Of a stretch of 21,399 bases of DNA, positions 10,216-18,615 are shown piece by piece (within the stretch, counting starts at the first letter, position 1; the number at the start of each line of letters is the position of its first letter). Source of the DNA: Plantago elongata (taxonomy: Eukaryota; Streptophyta; Magnoliopsida; Lamiales; Plantaginaceae); NCBI GenBank assembly GCA_036897095.1, contig JAYMSP010003044.1, positions 1-21,399 of the forward strand. The letters are read 5' to 3'. A program made the position numbers and the translations under genes. Under the pieces are notes generated by a model. It made no database searches and was not told the origin of the DNA. It saw nothing but the letters and a program-made list of their open reading frames with translations.

Positions 10216-10479
10216 CTCATCATCATCATTTGTTGCAAGGTTGTAGTTTTGACAGGCAGTCATCACATAGCAGTTGTCTCGAGACCTTGTACCTGTCATA
10301 ACAACCTTTTGATCTGCACATGTGTACACTAGACAAGAAACTTTATCAAATATAACTTCTATTCATCATCACACAAATGGTTTGTGCTCACTAGGTTAGT
10401 TGTTAAGCCTTCGACTAACAAAACATTCTTAAGATTAGGATATCCTTCAATGAAGAGAGTTCATTTTCCAAGAATTTTT

Positions 10480-10640
10480 CTCTTGTAGCTTCCACCAAAA
10501 GTCACTAATCTAGACTCTTGAGAAACATAATTTGTTAGATGATTGAGACTACCAGTCATGTGATGTGAGCACCCACTTTCAAGGTATCAATTTCCTGCAT
10601 TGTTAGGAGACGTAGCAACAGAAATAGCAACATGGCAAAC
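10480..10640 (-). pseudogene. Element B aspartic protease remnant, catalytic Asp codon reads Glu
   Basis: The minus strand gives YLESGCSHHMTGSLNHLTNY across about 10590-10530, the usual protease active-site block with GAA (Glu) at 10580-10578 where the catalytic Asp belongs. The text continues with RLVTFGGSYKRKILGK to about 10480. Stops lie on both sides. The stretch 10216-10480 is the decayed protease-to-integrase region with fragments such as LIEGYPNLKNVLLVEGL and no open frame. Confidence 0.75.
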
Positions 10641-10899
10641 AATCTTTTCTCTAGAAACACAGACTCCTTTATGCTTATCTTTAGGATTTTTCTAAGTAAT
10701 ATGACCACTACCTAAAGGAGCAAGAGCAGGAGGAGAAGAATTGAGAAAAACCTTTTTAGTACTTACTACTGTTGACTTAGATGATGATGCAACATTGATG
10801 TCAACACTGGGTCTGTCACTTATCTTAGCAGGTTTAGTTTGAATTATATCCACATGTGCAGTCTCATCAGAGTTTTGCTCAGTAATGGAACTTCCTATG

Positions 10900-11420
10900 T
10901 TACCCTTTTTTCAGATCTCTTAGGTAGGCAAAGTAGTAGGGTTTCTCATGACCATTTTTATGACAATATTGACACACAAGAGCTTCCTTACCTTTTTCTT
11001 TGACAAAAATCAGGGGCATTGACCAGTTCAGAAAGGGGTTTATCTTTAGATTCAGAGTTACCTAAATCACTTTTACAGTTCATGTCACACCCAAGTTTCG
11101 TTGCAAAGGAGGGGCTATAGCTACCAGTGTATCTTAGACCAGTGGTTCCATCATTGTCCGTATCAAGCATGTCATTAAGTTTAGAAATAGAAGAGTTCCA
11201 TTCAGATATTACCTTATTTTCTTTGTCAAGCTCAGCAGTTACCTTGCAGACTTCACCATTCCTTTTTGTGAGAGCTACTTCAAGCTTGACCATGGTGGAT
11301 TTTAGACAATAATTCTCCTTTTTTAGTTTTCATTAAAAACTTCTTTAGTTTCTAAAATTCTTTGAGGAGTCCTTCATACATCAGTTGAAGTTCTTCAATC
11401 AGCTGTGCATCAGTGAGTTC
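10900..11420 (-). pseudogene. Element B gag C-terminal coiled coil and second zinc-knuckle-like block
   Basis: The minus strand reads LTDAQLIEELQLMYEGLLKEF near 11415-11350, then, after a frameshift, a 101-codon frame 11293-10988 with a heptad-type Lys/Glu/Leu stretch (EVCKVTAELDKENKV) and SEWNSSISKLNDMLDTDN. This combination of coiled coil and 'W-N-S-S..L-D-x-M-L' is typical of Sirevirus gag. A second knuckle-like block (CQYCHKNGHEKPYY) follows at about 10975-10930; its last Cys position is Tyr. From 10640 to 10900 only fragments with stops remain. Confidence 0.75.
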
Positions 11421-11621
11421 TTCCTCAATGGGAATATCTATATCAAAAACAATTTAACCATGTAGACACAAGACATTTGTAGTAACTGATTTCTCAGGGT
11501 TAGTCCAAGACAGTGATTCACATAACTGTGAGTCCTCATAGTAAAAAAAGACAAATTTCTTTATTTATGTCATCTCAATGTTCACACAACAGTGGTTGTC
11601 AACATCGTCCAGATCTTATAG

Positions 11622-12644
11622 CTAAGATGTGGCATCATTGTCCTCATCTTGTTCATCACCAGAGTCAACACGGAGAGAAGCAAGCAGACTCTTTTTCTGC
11701 TTTCGAAGAGTGTTAGCACATTCATTCTGATAATGACCCCAACATTGACATTCAAAACACCTAACCTTGCTAAGTTGATCATTACTTAACTTAGAGCTAT
11801 ACTTAGACCTAACAGATTTTTTCTTGAAATTACTAGTCCCTTTACTCACAGAACCTTCCTTAGTGTTTTTTCTGAATTTCATTCTATCAAATTTAATAAC
11901 TAGATTGTTGTAGGTTTCATTAGACACATCAGAGTCATTACTGTTATCATGCACATGTTCAATAACTTTATATTTAAACTTGGATTGCAAAGACATACTA
12001 TGGGTTTGTGTTCCTCTTCTTTCATTATCTTCCATCTCATAATTTTTCAAGTTGTTCATCAGAGTATGAAAGTCCATAGTAGCCAAATTTTGAGTAAATT
12101 TAGTGTCAAATTTAGCAGATAGAGACCTTAAAGCTTTTGAAATCAACTGTTGATTTGAAATAGCATCACCAAGTTGTTAGATATCATTAGACATAGGCAT
12201 AAGTTTGCTAAAATAAGACTCTATGGTTTCTTCATCAGCCACTCTTAAATTTTCAAACTTAGACCAAAGCATGCGAAGTTTAGTTTGTTTAACACTATCA
12301 TCACCTTCACAATGCAATTGAAGTAAATCCCAAGCTTGTTTAGCAGTGGTGCAATTTTGAACAATTTTAAACATGTGGATATCAACATAACTAAAGTTAG
12401 CATTCAAAGATTTTTCATTGTATGAGCTTACGAGATACTGACCTGGATTGAATCGTTCTTCAGGGATTCGTACAATATCACCATCATCATCAGGCTCTAC
12501 AGTAGGCCACACATAGCCTTCCACAACTGATCTCCAAGCTCGGACTTCAAGAGCTTTGATATATGTCCTCATCTTGATTTGCCACAAGGTGTAGTTTGAC
12601 GAATCGGGCACAGGTGGTTTGTTAACATTTGAGTAGACATCCAT
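11622..12644 (-). pseudogene. gag: Element B gag: UBN2 capsid domain and CCHC knuckle, one in-frame stop
   Basis: The ATG at 12644-12642 begins a frame that runs 155 codons to a TAA (12179-12177) and then continues in the same frame to 11622, giving about 340 codons. The N-terminal part is a UBN2 gag domain (SSNYTLWQIKMRTYI; later LQLHCEGDDSVKQ, KLRMLWSKFENLR, LRSLSAKFD). A CX2CX4HX4C knuckle lies at 11759-11718 (CFECQCWGHYQNEC), followed by KQKKSLLASL and an acidic tail (DSGDEQDEDND), a pattern characteristic of SIRE-type gag. The ATG is about 40 bases after the PBS, a very short leader. Only one internal stop makes this the best preserved gene in the window. Confidence 0.92.
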
Positions 12645-12685
12645 TGTTGCAGTACCAAATCCAGACGCCAGAAATTATGTGGCTG

Positions 12686-12697
12686 GCTCTTATGCCA
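12686..12697 (-). promoter_or_regulatory. Primer binding site of element B (tRNA-iMet type)
   Basis: Two bases after the 5' LTR, the minus strand reads TGGCATAAGAGC. It matches 10 of 12 bases of the plant initiator-Met PBS TGGTATCAGAGC, the usual primer for copia elements. Position and orientation fix the direction of element B. Confidence 0.88.
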
Positions 12698-12699
12698 CT

Positions 12700-13106
12700 T
12701 GTTAGAACTATTAGACCAGTTTTGATACTAAAACAGTAAGCGATGTTGACTCCAATGATGAGACAACAATGCAGTCAACAGTGATTGTCTGTGTAGAATA
12801 AGTGGCAGCCGATAAACAGACAAATTTCCATAAATCAAGCCAGCATATATAAAATATGTTGATGGTGTCGTAGGCTAAATTTCCACTAGTCAGAATAATT
12901 GAATTACACGAGTATATGATCAATCACAAAACGAATGATCAACTCACAGAAAACTAGACCTAGAATAAACTCGAACAAAGAACCTATTCTAGTCACTATC
13001 ACGACGAATGATTCACAAACACCTGTTTGATGAACATCCACAATATGATAGCAAGAACAAGTCTTGTAAAGCAAGACATACAAATATATGAATGTATATA
13101 GTCCCG

Positions 13107-13151
<45 letters not shown>

Positions 13152-13487
13152 ACTTGCAAAGCAGCTTCTCTTCAATTATATATTGTCTTTGACTACTCCA
13201 TATTCAAACATGAAGAAAAAGCTACAGTAAGGAAGGTTTCTTCTTTGCTTTGTTGGGCCGACTGCTAGAAGGAATTGACTCAACAATGAAGATCTTTTTC
13301 CATATATTTCCTTCAAGTCTTTGTCTTGAAGATTCTTTCTATATTGTGGTTGATCTCTTGCTTCTCCTTCAAGTCCAATTACCAAGGTTTTTTCCTGCAA
13401 AAATAAACACTCAAACAAACAAAACCATTGAATTAATTAAGAAAGAGAAGATTAATATATAAAGTGCATTATATAATGACACTTTCA
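12700..13487 (-). repeat. Element B 5' LTR
   Basis: This is the 788-bp LTR that would drive transcription toward lower coordinates. On the + strand it begins TGTTAGAACTATT and ends ATGACACTTTCA, so on the minus strand it starts TG and ends CA. It has a (TG)20 run at 13108-13147. TATA-like sequences exist (for example TTTATATATTAAT around 13455, too near the LTR edge to be a good promoter), so I do not assign a promoter. Confidence 0.95.
13108..13147. repeat. (TG)20 microsatellite inside the 5' LTR of element B
   Basis: Twenty uninterrupted TG units, five more than in the other LTR. Confidence 0.98.
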
Positions 13488-13492
13488 GCATT
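13488..13492. repeat. Target site duplication of element B, right copy (GCATT)
   Basis: GCATT directly follows the LTR end and equals 3702-3706. The element A protein frame picks up here. Confidence 0.95.
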
Positions 13493-14222
13493 AAAGGATC
13501 AAGATTGGATCTCTGCAATGCAAGAAGAGTTGGATCAATTTGAGAGAAACAAGGTCTGGAAAGTAGTTCTATTTGTAGAAGGAATATATGTGATTGGAAC
13601 TAAGTGGGTTTTATGAAATAAAATGAATGAGTTTGGTGAAATAACTAGAAACAAGGATAGCTTGGTTGCCAAGGGATTTACCCAGACTGAAGGCTTAGAC
13701 ATTGATGACTCATATGCACCAGTTGCAAGATTGGATGCAATAAGATTATTTATAGCCTTTGCAGCTCATAATGACTTTAAAGTTTACCAAATGGATGTCA
13801 AGAGTGAATTTAAGAATGGTGAACTTGCTGAGGAAGTCTATGTTGAGCAACCACCAAGCTTTAAAGTTTCCTCAGAAAGTAGAACGGTCTATAAGTTACA
13901 TAAAGCTCTGTATGGACTGAAACAGGCTCCAAGAGCATGGTATGACACTTTGGCCAAATACCTTCTAGAAAGTGGTTTTATGAAATGTGAAGTTGATAAA
14001 ACTTTATTTACTTTCAATCATGATGGGAAATTAGTTCAAGTATATGTTAATGACATTATATATTGGATCTAAAGACAAAAAACTTTGTGATGACATTGCA
14101 AATCTCATGAAAAGCAAATTTGAGATGAGCATGATGGGAGAATTGAACTATTCCATAGGATTGCAAGTCAAGCAACTCAATGATGGAATATTCATTAGTC
14201 AAACAAAGTATGTAAAGGATAT
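13493..14222 (+). pseudogene. Element A reverse transcriptase, first part, YVND in the active site
   Basis: RT copies element RNA into DNA. The region begins with the RT N terminus (DWISAMQEELDQFERNKVW), continues to GTKWV, then a TGA at 13614-13616 where the family has Arg (a CGA-to-TGA type change). A 149-codon frame from 13623 follows: ITRNKDSLVAKGFTQTEG, YAPVARLDAIR, VYQMDVKSEF (first catalytic Asp present), LYGLKQAPRAWYDTL. The catalytic YVDD motif is YVND, with AAT at 14049-14051. One base is lost or gained just after, near 14060, and the sequence continues in another frame (KLCDDIANLMKSKFEM, then QTKYVKD) until element C interrupts it at 14222. Confidence 0.92.
14218..14222. repeat. 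Target site duplication of element C, left copy (GATAT)
   Basis: GATAT precedes the TGTGG start of element C and recurs right after its TCACA end at 17836-17840. Confidence 0.93.
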
Positions 14223-14225
14223 TGT

Positions 14226-14234
14226 GGGGTCCCC
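14226..14234. repeat. Perfect palindrome GGGGTCCCC at the 3' edge of element C
   Basis: A nine-base palindrome (4-bp arms, one central base) three bases inside the LTR end. It may be part of the end recognised by integrase. Confidence 0.7.
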
Positions 14235-15090
14235 AACCGCCCGAAGCGCGGGGATCGATTAGTGCCGGATGAGGGGAAAACCATAACCAGAATATAAAAT
14301 AAACTTATTTATTAACATAATATTGATAGACTTTACAGAGGGTAGGGTAATTGCTGATACATTTTTTTTATTTCTTTTTCGAAACAATCAAAACACGGTA
14401 GTGGAAAAGTCTGGCCCGGTTACTAAGCGCCTGGTCATTCTACCCGATCGTTTATCCTGTTCTTGCAATCATTACCTGGGGAATGGAAAGGACAAACATG
14501 GAAGAGAGGGTAAGTCAAAAGAATTAGTGAGTAACGTATTTTAAAAAGAACGAGAAAACAAGCACGTACACTAATTCAAGATAGGGTTCACTTTTGACAG
14601 GAAAACATAACACCATTGTCACGCAAAAAAAATTCCTGATCCTGGATTTTCAGAATTTTCACGAACGAGATACCAACCATATAACTCTCGTTAATAGCCA
14701 CGGAGGGCATCTTGACTACCTTATTACTCCTTCGAGGAGCGACCTCGCAAACAAACAGAAGACATGCTTATGTCCATGTTTGCCCGGTACACGAAACGAT
14801 ATCGACCACCTGAGCCGGTGATACCGTTGGGGCGTCCGGGGATCTGCGGGTACAGGAGAATATAGCCAAACTGTCAGTCCGTTCCGCCCGGTCCAACCAT
14901 ACCAGCTATCCCTGGGCCCGATCAAAACATCAAACAATACCTGAATAGCCACACAGGCGTATCACAGGATGCTATGGAGGCATATCACAAGGTGCCGCAA
15001 CGGGCTTATCAAACATATTACCAGGATCGGATCAAACAAATAAAACATAACACGTACGAAGGACCTTATGGTCACTTATTCATAGTTTCC
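14235..15090 (-). other. Element C, 3' part of the solo LTR, no gene
   Basis: No coding signal on either strand; open frames of 73-78 codons here have no recognisable motif. It includes an AT-rich part (14280-14400) and more GC-rich text around 14800-14960. In the minus orientation this would be the U5 end of the LTR. Confidence 0.55.
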
Positions 15091-15580
15091 AACAAGTGTC
15101 GAACTGGCGATCATAGGGCGAAACACAATTGCCGAATGGAAGAACACGAGAACAATCACAGGTGTCGAGTGGCAGATGACACTCGCAAATAATAGTGTCG
15201 AAAGGCGAACAATATAATCAAGAGGGACGAACGACAGGTATCAAAGGCAAACAAGGGTGCCAAGTGGCGGACAATACATCAAACAAAATGCCGGTTGGCG
15301 GGTAACAAAGTCAAACACAAGTGTCGGATGGCGGTCAACAAAGTTAAACACAAGTGCCAGGTGGCGGGTGGTTAAAGTCAAATCACAGGTGCTGGCTAGA
15401 TGTCAACAAAGTCAAACGTGAATGCCGGATGGCGGAATACAACAATAGATAAGGGTGCCAAGTGGCGGATAACAAGTTAAGGTCAAAGAACAGGTGCCGA
15501 TTGGCGGTCAATAAATTCAAACAATTTCCGAAGGACGGATACAGAGGACAGACACAGGTGCTGAAAGATAGACAGTAAAA
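15091..15580. repeat. Degenerate minisatellite, period about 33 bp, about 15 units
   Basis: A core close to GTGCC(A/G)(A/G)(A/G)TGGCGG recurs at about 15096, 15129, 15162, 15195, 15237, 15256, 15288, 15321, 15353, 15388, 15421, 15454, 15493, 15525 and 15558. Most steps are 32, 33 or 35 bases. Between cores is an A-rich filler of the type AACAAAGTCAAACACAA. The core is partly self-complementary (TGCC...GGCG). Units are diverged, best conserved in 15255-15510. Confidence 0.92.
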
Positions 15581-17039
15581 CTGAACAGATAGAGAACACC
15601 ACATTCGGTTATTAAATCACAAATCATATTAAAGGTCAGAGTCAATCAGAGAGTGAGCGGAATATTGGTAATGTCAGCCATTCTACAAGCCCTACAGTTA
15701 GGTCAAATATTATGACTATGCGTAACTGAATAAAAAAGCTTAACAATAACAATATGAAGGCACAAAAATTCCCTAGGGCCTGATGCCGAATAAATACTCA
15801 CTTGGAATAAAGGATAAGTGAGGGTCCTCACCTTGAATGAGCTGGTACGCTACGCAACTTCGTAATCCTAATACACATACAATACTACTTAACTTTACCC
15901 GAGAATAATTGTAAGACTCCCGAAAGATCCCCCCCAACAACAATCAAGCTTCAGAATTTCGCATAGTATTCAATCCACCACAACACATAAGAGGCAAAAG
16001 CTGAAAAAGGCTCATTAAGACAAGTTTGCTAAAACTATAACACACAGGCAGGTTCGCATAACATTTCAGACCACATTGTTTAAACTTATGACACAAGCAT
16101 GCCTAAGTACCTGATATCCTAATGAATCGAGAAACAATACCTAATTGGATGCAATCACAGTCTCACTTGTGCATTCACAAAACCAATCTAAGCAACAGTA
16201 CGCACACTACAGCCTCAACTAGATATGGCATCTTCTAGCATTCAACAGAAGGATACACATCCAACTTCTATAGTGACAGCAATAGTGACCCACATACGCA
16301 AGACCTCACCAAGTCTCGAAGAACATGTGATAACCACGATAATACGGAAAGACCGACACTTGACACTTGTGTACATCGCAAGTAATTCATTGATCAGTTT
16401 AGTTTGCTCATATCAACTTACCACTCGCTATACATAACCTATCTCGGAGTGTTCTAAACTGTGGAACCTGACATTTGCTTTACAATTGGCTCCAACATTT
16501 CTACTAATGAAGTTGGGTACAGATGCAAGAAAGGAATTAACAATCCACATGCTCAATCACTTACAGTTCAATTGACAAAAGCAAGGGCCAGACAAGACAG
16601 CATTACGAGAACATGAACACGCACAATTGGCAGTATATAACACACATGACTCAATACTCTCGACGCACAGGTCGACGCAGCTTACACCACATAGTAGCAC
16701 AATACCTAACACGCACACAACATGTGGATTCAACCTGAATGAAGTAACGAATTAACTTACCTAACCATAAACGCAGAAGCACGAAACGGTTGAGCACTAT
16801 ATACTACTCAATGTACTGCTCTGCTAACATCTCTACTTATACTCAGCATACACAAGCAGTACACATACACCATTACACACGCAGGCCGTAGACAGCAACC
16901 TATTTGAGTAACTACAGAAATGCGCAGACTAAGCAATTAAACAGCATAATGCAACAACAATCGAACTCAACCAATCATCAATTAATCACATTGTCCCCAT
17001 CCTCAAAATTCGATTGAAAATCGAAAGAGGAAAAGGTTA
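15581..17039 (-). other. Element C, middle of the solo LTR, no gene
   Basis: About 1.46 kb rich in A and C on the + strand (T and G on the minus strand), with no open frame longer than 70 codons having a recognisable motif. In the predicted transcript direction it is the long untranslated R-U5 part. Confidence 0.55.
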
Positions 17040-17513
17040 CTAACCGAAATCGATCGCGAGCAATGACACTAGTCCGGTGAGTAGGCGCGGGTGAGAGGCA
17101 GCGGTGAAAGTGAGGACGAGAGGAAAGCGAGAGCAGGAGCAGGGCTCGATTTTATTTCCGGTTGGTGGTGTGGTGGAGAGGAGAAGTGGGGAACGACTAT
17201 TTATAGCCAGGAAGGCGCCGACCAGACGGCTCTGCCCTTCTCCGTTCATCGACGCGTGTCATCACACGTCATCTTCATCAGCCACGCGTCGAGGAGGGGT
17301 ACATCCGTCTTTTCGTGCGGCGGCTACTTAACGGAGAAGAATTGCGGCGGTGGTCGGTTTCTTGTGGACGAGAGAAATGACAATGGCGGACTGGAATGGA
17401 TTGAACCGGAAGAGGGGAAAAGGAGAAGAAGAAGGAATGAATCAAGGGTATATTTGGTATTTTGCCATTATATAAACATGGTTTCTTCTGGACTACAAAT
17501 GGCTTGTAAATAA
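17040..17513 (-). promoter_or_regulatory. GC-rich promoter and leader region of the solo LTR
   Basis: Base composition changes sharply here: a GC-rich island with many CpG (CGCGTG, ACGCGTCG, CGCGGG) inside AT-rich flanks. On the minus strand TATAAATA (17205-17198) is a good TATA box, followed about 30 bases later by a CT/CCA-rich leader (CCACTTCTCCTCTCCACCAC), as seen in plant 5' ends. This would place U3 at about 17835-17175 and leave nearly 3 kb for R-U5. The 140-codon + strand frame over the same stretch is a composition effect. Confidence 0.65.
17198..17205 (-). promoter_or_regulatory. TATA box of element C
   Basis: TATAAATA on the minus strand at the junction of the GC-rich upstream part and the CT-rich leader. 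Confidence 0.65.
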
Positions 17514-17835
17514 ATTCCGGAAAATACGAATTCGATATCCGGGACGATATTAGACGCGAACTAAACTAGAATCAAAAATAATTTTACGAACTTTTATTTT
17601 TATTATTTTATTACTAATATATTAAATAGCAATTTAATGCTACTAGCAGATAACTGGCGGATACGAACTGGCCACTAATATTTGAATTCAATCCGCTGTT
17701 AAAAGTCACTCAATCATGACTTCTCACACCTTTCCAAACTCAAAATAAAATAAATAATATATTTAAATAACACGTATATGATTGAATATGGTTTGAATCG
17801 TACCTCAACTGGGTCCGATTAATTGGGTCGTCACA
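17514..17835 (-). other. Element C, outer U3 part, AT-rich, no gene
   Basis: AT-rich text (for example 17577-17640 and 17740-17775) ending in the LTR terminus. No open frames or repeats of note. Confidence 0.55.
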
Positions 17836-17840
17836 GATAT
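17836..17840. repeat. Target site duplication of element C, right copy (GATAT)
   Basis: Equal to 14218-14222. Dropping one copy restores the register of the element A protein across the gap. Confidence 0.93.
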
Positions 17841-18615
17841 GCTCCACAAGTTCAATCTAAAGCCTTCTGAAAAGAATTCTAAGATACCTATGAGCACAGG
17901 AACCAAAATGACTTATACTAAATTTGATAAGAGTGCTGAAGAACATAAGTATAGGAAGTTGATAGGTTCACTACTCTACCTTATTGTAAGCAGACCTGAT
18001 ATTCAATATGCATTTGGTGTGTGTGCCAGATTTTAGACAAATCCTATGCAATCACACTACAACATTTCTATGAAGATATTAAGGTATGTTAAAGGTATTG
18101 TAGAAGTTGGACTGTGGTATCCTAAAGAAAGTGGATTGAGTTTGGTTGGCTACTCAGAGGCTGACTATGTTGGATCAATGCTTGATACGAAAAGTATATT
18201 AGGAACTTATCAGTTTTTGGGCACTAGACTTATCTCATGGTTTAGCAAGAAGCAAAACACAATTGCTACTTCTACCACAGAGGCTGAATATATTGATGCT
18301 GGTTGTTGTGATACACAAATATTATGGATACAACAACAACTCAGAGACTATGGACTCAATGAAGAGAAAATTCTCATTTTCTGTGAAAACACAAGTGCTT
18401 TTGCGATTACTCAAAATCCCAAGTTCCATACTAGAACTAAGCACATTGATGTTAGACACCATTTCATCAGAGACCATGTTAAGAAAGGCAATATAGATAT
18501 TCTAAAAGTTGGTACAGAAGATCAACTTGCATAATTCTTCAATAAGCCACTCCAAGAAAGTAGGTTTTTATTCTTAAGACATAGTCTTGGGTTAATGGAC
18601 TTGCCAAAGATCTGA
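17841..18615 (+). pseudogene. Element A RT C-terminal end and RNase H
   Basis: One frame continues the RT thumb/connection (LHKFNLKPSEKNSK, then YRKLIGSLLYLIVSRPDIQ), breaks at a TAG (18034-18036) where Gln is usual, and resumes in the same frame. RNase H follows: LVGYSEADYVGSM (the family has S-D-A-D, here S-E-A-D), LISWFSKKQNTIA, TTEAEY at about 18277-18294 with the catalytic Glu kept, FCENTSAFAI (the family has CDN) and HTRTKHIDVRHHFIRDH. A TAA at 18532-18534 interrupts the final QLA-FFNKPL block; pol ends at TGA 18613-18615. Length and order are those of copia RNase H. Confidence 0.92.

Larger units (their letters stand above)
3707..13487 (-). mobile_element. Element B: defective Sirevirus-type Ty1/copia retrotransposon with extra 3' ORF
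   Basis: A 9781-bp minus-strand element bounded by LTRs at 3707-4469 and 12700-13487 and flanked by GCATT. In element orientation it has: 5' LTR, PBS, gag (UBN2, CCHC, coiled coil, second knuckle-like block), protease, truncated integrase, linker, truncated RT, truncated RNase H, a 1.4-kb spacer, a long acidic ORF, PPT, 3' LTR. The gag knuckle followed by an acidic tail, the coiled coil, the repeated polypurine tracts and the extra ORF are known Sirevirus traits. Internal deletions in IN, RT and RNase H mean it could only have moved with proteins from another copy, unless the deletions came later. The LTRs differ by roughly 11 percent by hand alignment, so the insertion is old. Confidence 0.93.
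14223..17835 (-). mobile_element. Element C: 3.6-kb solo LTR, probably Ty3/gypsy, minus orientation
   Basis: The insert starts TGTGGGGTCCCC and ends GGGTCGTCACA, has TG...CA ends, a perfect 5-bp duplication (GATAT), and exactly splits the RT gene of element A. I see no gag, pol, PBS or PPT, and neither end sequence recurs inside, so it is not a two-LTR element. A solo LTR made by LTR-LTR recombination is the simplest reading. The minus-strand start TGTGACGACCC resembles the start of LTRs of some large plant Ty3/gypsy (Tekay/Del-like) elements; that family name is a guess from memory. The minus-strand TATA box at 17205-17198 fixes the orientation. A LARD or other non-autonomous element is the alternative. 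Confidence 0.85.

Noticed and set aside
10099..10332. Plus-strand 77-codon frame over the integrase zinc-binding region
   Set aside because: The minus strand carries the recognisable copia HHCC sequence here.
15091..15580. CRISPR-like array
   Set aside because: The genome is plant; core and filler both drift, there are no unique spacers of fixed length and no cas genes.
16225..16437. 70-codon plus-strand open frame in element C
   Set aside because: No motif, wrong strand for the LTR transcript, and length within chance expectation.
17091..17513. 140-codon plus-strand open frame in the GC-rich part of element C
   Set aside because: GC-rich composition lowers stop frequency; the frame runs against the TATA box and leader and has no recognisable domain.
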